Assembly (NCBI GenBank): GCA_026195755.1
Contig: JAPHRL010000222.1
Location: forward strand, 1 to 33,889
DNA from: Kangiella sp.
GTDB lineage: Bacteria; Pseudomonadota; Gammaproteobacteria; Enterobacterales; Kangiellaceae
Reading direction: 5' to 3'
DNA length: 33,889 nucleotides
Under the pieces are notes generated by a model, which saw only the letters and a program-made list of their open reading frames with translations, was not told the origin of the DNA and ran no database searches. A program made the translations under genes and the position numbers. Below, piece by piece: positions 30,498-33,889 of the stretch; the first letter of the stretch is position 1; each line of letters begins with the position of its first letter.

Positions 30498-31843
30498 TAG
30501 CCCCTTTCAAAAAGAGCGATGGACTCTGTGTGCGAAGTATGCGGAAACATATCCATAACCCCAGCCTTCACCAGCTTATACCCTTTCTCTTTTAACTCAC
30601 CTGCATCACGCGCCAGGGTCGCTGGATTGCAGGATACATAGACGATGCGTTCTGGGTTGAAGCGCGTAATGTTTTGCACGACATCCAATGCGCCACTGCG
30701 TGGCGGGTCGATTAGGATTTTGTTGAAACCCTGTTGCGCCCATTCTTCTTGAGTAAAGTCGTCTTGCAGGTTGGTGGCATAAAATTCTACGTTGCTAAGA
30801 TCGTTATGTTTGGCGTTCATTTGCCCACGCTCAACCATGGCTTCGCTGCCTTCGACACCGACTACGTTTTGCACTTGTGTAGCCAGCGGGATGGTGAAGT
30901 TTCCTAAGCCACAGAACAAATCAAGAATTCGGTCGTCGGCTTTTGGCTCTAGCCATTCGATGGCGCGCTTGACCATTTTCGAATTAATGCTGGCATTAAC
31001 CTGGGTGAAGTCCATGGGGTGGAATAACATTTCCACATCATAGTCATCGAGACGATAGGACAACCAGTCTCGCGTGTCTGGGCCATAGAGCAAATGAACC
31101 GTATCCGGCCCTTTCGGTTGCAGGTAAATATAAATGCCGTGTTCTTTACCAAACTCGATCCACAAGTTTTGATCTTTTTCGGTTAATGGCACTAGATGGC
31201 GCACCACTAAGGCCACCTGATCATCGCCCATGGCGACTTCAAGCTGTGCGGTTTTGTCGTTGCTGTCGAGTTCGCTGATCATGTTTTTCAGTGGCGTGAT
31301 TAACTGCCCTACTCGCGGATCAAGTACCACACAGGAATCGATAGTGGCTAAAAAGCTGCTGCGCTTTTCACGGAAACCGACCAAGGCTCCGCCTTTCTTA
31401 GGTACAAATTTAACGCCCAGACGCGCTTTACGACGATAGCCTAAAACGTCTGCCTGCAGCGGTTCAACCAGCTCATAGTCACCATCTTTATGGGAGTGAT
31501 TACCGAAATGATCCAGCTGCTCGACCAATACATTTTGCTTGTGGGCTATCTGCGCTGAGTTACTCATGTGTTGCAAGCTGCAGCCGCCACAAATATCGGC
31601 GTGTTCGCAAGGCGGGGTTACGCGGTCTTCCGAGGCACTGTGAATTTCGATGGCCACGCCTTCGTCAAACTTGCCACGCTTTTCGGTGTACTGGAATGAC
31701 ACCTCTTCACCCTTAAGGGCATTGTCTACAAAAACCGTTTTGCCTTCTACGCTACAAATGCCGCGACCTTCGTGCGAGAACGCATGAATGGTTGCATTGA
31801 CGGGTTCGGTCGGTAACGGCTTTCTACGACGTCTTCTTGCCAT
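30497..31843 (-). CDS. rlmD: 23S rRNA (uracil(1939)-C(5))-methyltransferase RlmD
   Basis: TRAM domain, CEHADICGGCSLQHM iron-sulfur-type cysteines, ILDLFCGLGNFTIPLA, LIDPPRSGA, IVYVSCNPATLARD. Confidence 0.95.
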   Translation of the reverse strand: MARRRRRKPLPTEPVNATIHAFSHEGRGICSVEGKTVFVDNALKGEEVSFQYTEKRGKFDEGVAIEIHSASEDRVTPPCEHADICGGCSLQHMSNSAQIAHKQNVLVEQLDHFGNHSHKDGDYELVEPLQADVLGYRRKARLGVKFVPKKGGALVGFREKRSSFLATIDSCVVLDPRVGQLITPLKNMISELDSNDKTAQLEVAMGDDQVALVVRHLVPLTEKDQNLWIEFGKEHGIYIYLQPKGPDTVHLLYGPDTRDWLSYRLDDYDVEMLFHPMDFTQVNASINSKMVKRAIEWLEPKADDRILDLFCGLGNFTIPLATQVQNVVGVEGSEAMVERGQMNAKHNDLSNVEFYATNLQDDFTQEEWAQQGFNKILIDPPRSGALDVVQNITRFNPERIVYVSCNPATLARDAGELKEKGYKLVKAGVMDMFPHTSHTESIALFERG

Positions 31844-31911
31844 GGTTAACTCTCAGATTCAGTTGATAAAATTCGGTAACAGGAAAGCCTGTGGCTGGCT
31901 CTGGGTTAGAG

Positions 31912-32679
31912 TCAGCTCCAGGCTTCGAGGAATTCAGTAAAGTGCGGTTGATTTTCGCTGGCTAAATACTCTTTTAACTTTTGCTCTTCTGCTTGCAGAT
32001 CTTGATGGCTTAAATTGCCACGCATCACTTCAAAGCGCAGGTACACCAGATAAGTATTAAGCACATCCGTTTCGCAATAATCGCGAATCGCCTTGAGATT
32101 GCCCTGGTGAAACGTTTCCCACACTTTGGCGCCGCTCATGCCCATTTTACCGGGATAGCCCAGCATGCTGGCGATTTTATCCAGCGGTGCATTGGCACGC
32201 GGATTATAGGAGGCAATCACGTCCATCAAGTCCAGGTGGCGACTGTGGTAACGGCTAATATAATTGTTCCACTTGAACTGGCTGTCCATTTCGCCGGTAT
32301 CCCAATATTTTGGAGCCGCGATATTATGTTTCATCGCGCGATAATGTAAGACCGGCAAATCAAAGCCAGAACCATTCCAGGACACGATAGTTGGCGTGAA
32401 ACGGTCAATACCATCAAAAAAGCGCTGAATGATTTCTTTCTCATCTGCCTGCTCGTCGCCCAAAGACCAGACGGTTAGCTTATCGCCATGGCGAAATACT
32501 GCTGAAATCGCAACCACTTTTTGCAAATACAAAGGCTGAAAAGTATTGCCGGTTTGCTGATAGCGCAAATGCTCCATCGCAGTGACCACATCCTCATCGG
32601 ACAAGCCTTCAAATTCGTTCAGCAAGCGACCTGCTTCAATGTCAGGTATTGTTTCGATATCAAATACAAATATATTCAT
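31912..32679 (-). CDS. PolB-like 3'-5' exonuclease family protein
   Basis: FVFDIETIPD...PTIVSWNGSGFDLPVLHYRAMKHNI...MLGYPGKMGMSGAKVW...YCETDVLNTYLVYLR. Confidence 0.88.
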   Translation of the reverse strand: MNIFVFDIETIPDIEAGRLLNEFEGLSDEDVVTAMEHLRYQQTGNTFQPLYLQKVVAISAVFRHGDKLTVWSLGDEQADEKEIIQRFFDGIDRFTPTIVSWNGSGFDLPVLHYRAMKHNIAAPKYWDTGEMDSQFKWNNYISRYHSRHLDLMDVIASYNPRANAPLDKIASMLGYPGKMGMSGAKVWETFHQGNLKAIRDYCETDVLNTYLVYLRFEVMRGNLSHQDLQAEEQKLKEYLASENQPHFTEFLEAWS

Positions 32680-32793
32680 AAAGTCTATCCGGCTCCCGCC
32701 TTTACTTGCCTATATCCATGGGGCAAGGTAGATTATGCAACGAAAGCCCCACATTATAACGACTTTGCCAAAAAAAGCTTGGAGAAATCACCT

Positions 32794-33765
32794 TTGAAAG
32801 ACATGCCGTGGTTCTACACAGTGTCATTGATTATAGCCCTGCTATTACTCGGGCCGTTAGCTGTAGCTGAACACCCTACACGCAAGGTCATTTCAGTGGA
32901 TGTGCTTGGCCCCTTTGCCAGCCCGCAAGAACAAGAGTTACTGTTTAGCCTAAAGCAAAATCTTCTGGATAAATATGACTTAGGATTGAAACAAAACTTA
33001 CTGTTCTGGCAAAAGCAGCCAAACTGGGCAACCCAGCTCCAGAACTCTGAAGCAGATTATATTATTACCGTGGGACAGGAAGGTTTGGATCGGATTATGA
33101 AGCAGTCAACAGGCCGCCCTGTTATTGCTGTGATGAATACGGCAGATAGCATCGAAGCCTTACGTAAAAAGCCGCATGATAACTTTTATGCCATCACTCA
33201 TGAGCAACCTTTAGTCCGATATTTTGCACTTATTAAAAGTCTTAACATTTATCAGGCCCAGACAGCCTCATTTTTCAGCGACCAAAACAGCTATTTAAAA
33301 ACACGATACAGTCAAATATCACGCTTTTTTAATTTACCCTACAAACCACTGGTGGTGAATCCGCATTTAAAAGCATTAGACGCCATCAGTCAGCTATCTG
33401 ACTGTTGCCGAATTATGCTGCATGATAGTGACCGAATTTATCCACCGGGGCGCTCTCGAAAATCATTACTGGTCAACAGCTTTCAGCATCGCATCATTGT
33501 TATAGGTAACTCGCAGAGCATGTTACAGGAAGGTGCGATGCTAGCATTATTTAGCAGGCCCTATACAATAGGTGAACAAACGGCTGATTTAATTTATCAG
33601 ATCGAAAAGGGCCAAGTTAAAGAGCGATATCAATATCCGGACAAATTCGTGCTAGATGCTAATCGCCGGATTGCCAAATTACTCGGTTTTTCTGAATTGA
33701 CTTTAGGTGAGTTAATTGGTCAGATTGAGATGTTAGAAAATCTATACTATGAGATGGAACAATAG
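32794..33765 (+). CDS. Periplasmic ABC-type substrate-binding-like protein
   Basis: Signal peptide MPWFYTVSLIIALLLLGPLAVAE; domain DYIITVGQEGLDRIMKQSTGRPVIAVMN. Start is TTG 32794 (GGAG at 32781) or ATG 32803; the ORF track start at 32521 lies inside the opposite-strand exonuclease gene. Confidence 0.75.
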   Translation: MKDMPWFYTVSLIIALLLLGPLAVAEHPTRKVISVDVLGPFASPQEQELLFSLKQNLLDKYDLGLKQNLLFWQKQPNWATQLQNSEADYIITVGQEGLDRIMKQSTGRPVIAVMNTADSIEALRKKPHDNFYAITHEQPLVRYFALIKSLNIYQAQTASFFSDQNSYLKTRYSQISRFFNLPYKPLVVNPHLKALDAISQLSDCCRIMLHDSDRIYPPGRSRKSLLVNSFQHRIIVIGNSQSMLQEGAMLALFSRPYTIGEQTADLIYQIEKGQVKERYQYPDKFVLDANRRIAKLLGFSELTLGELIGQIEMLENLYYEMEQ

Positions 33766-33889
33766 ATGAAAGACTGGGGAATCAGTAAACGCATAATGAC
33801 ATTGGCGTTGACGCCAACTATTTTGGTTGCCTTATTACTGGGCACCCTCTTCATTAGCAACCACATCAACGATAGCAAGTACTCCTTAA
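33766..33889 (+). CDS. N-terminus of a BarA/GacS-like hybrid histidine kinase, truncated by the window edge
   Basis: MKDWGISKRIMTLALTPTILVALLLGTLFISNHINDSKYSL resembles GacS/BarA N-termini; next to rlmD/relA as in E. coli barA-rlmD-relA. Confidence 0.6.
   Translation, partial: MKDWGISKRIMTLALTPTILVALLLGTLFISNHINDSKYSL

Noticed and set aside
30792-31439. Plus-strand ORFs antisense to rlmD (and similar antisense ORFs under relA, his genes, pyrG)
   Set aside because: They are shadows of well-supported conserved genes on the opposite strand and show no domains.
32521-32793. N-terminal extension of the periplasmic binding protein ORF
   Set aside because: It overlaps the opposite-strand exonuclease gene and would bury the signal peptide; the start near 32794-32803 is more plausible.

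Overview
The window looks like a chromosomal segment from a Kangiella-like gammaproteobacterium; the genus is a guess from gene content and order. It has no rRNA, tRNA, CRISPR array or transposase that I can support. Most of it is a long minus-strand housekeeping block: rlmD, relA, mazG, pyrG, kdsA, eno, ftsB, ispD, the his operon, ispF, truD, surE, pcm, yqaA, nlpD. It is flanked by small plus-strand modules: a truncated S9 peptidase, MarR-GST-DUF1428-VOC, yciB-yciI-bolA, and a periplasmic binding protein followed by the start of a BarA/GacS-like kinase. The strongest non-routine signal is upstream of hisG. Two complete his attenuators lie in tandem, each with its own leader peptide containing six consecutive His codons and its own intrinsic terminator. 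They control an atypically ordered his operon (G, C-HAD, B, H, F, A-I-E, D) with a trifunctional HisA-HisI-HisE fusion and a HisC-HAD phosphatase fusion. This operon splits the usually adjacent ispD-ispF pair. Other points of interest are two candidate leaderless promoters with the same geometry, a hairpin that could sequester the ispF Shine-Dalgarno, no rpoS after nlpD, a membrane-tethered XRE-DUF805 protein, several dispersed palindromic repeats (REP-like, CTGG...TGAC-type, and a 129-nt nested palindrome), and a tandem duplication at the MazG C-terminus.
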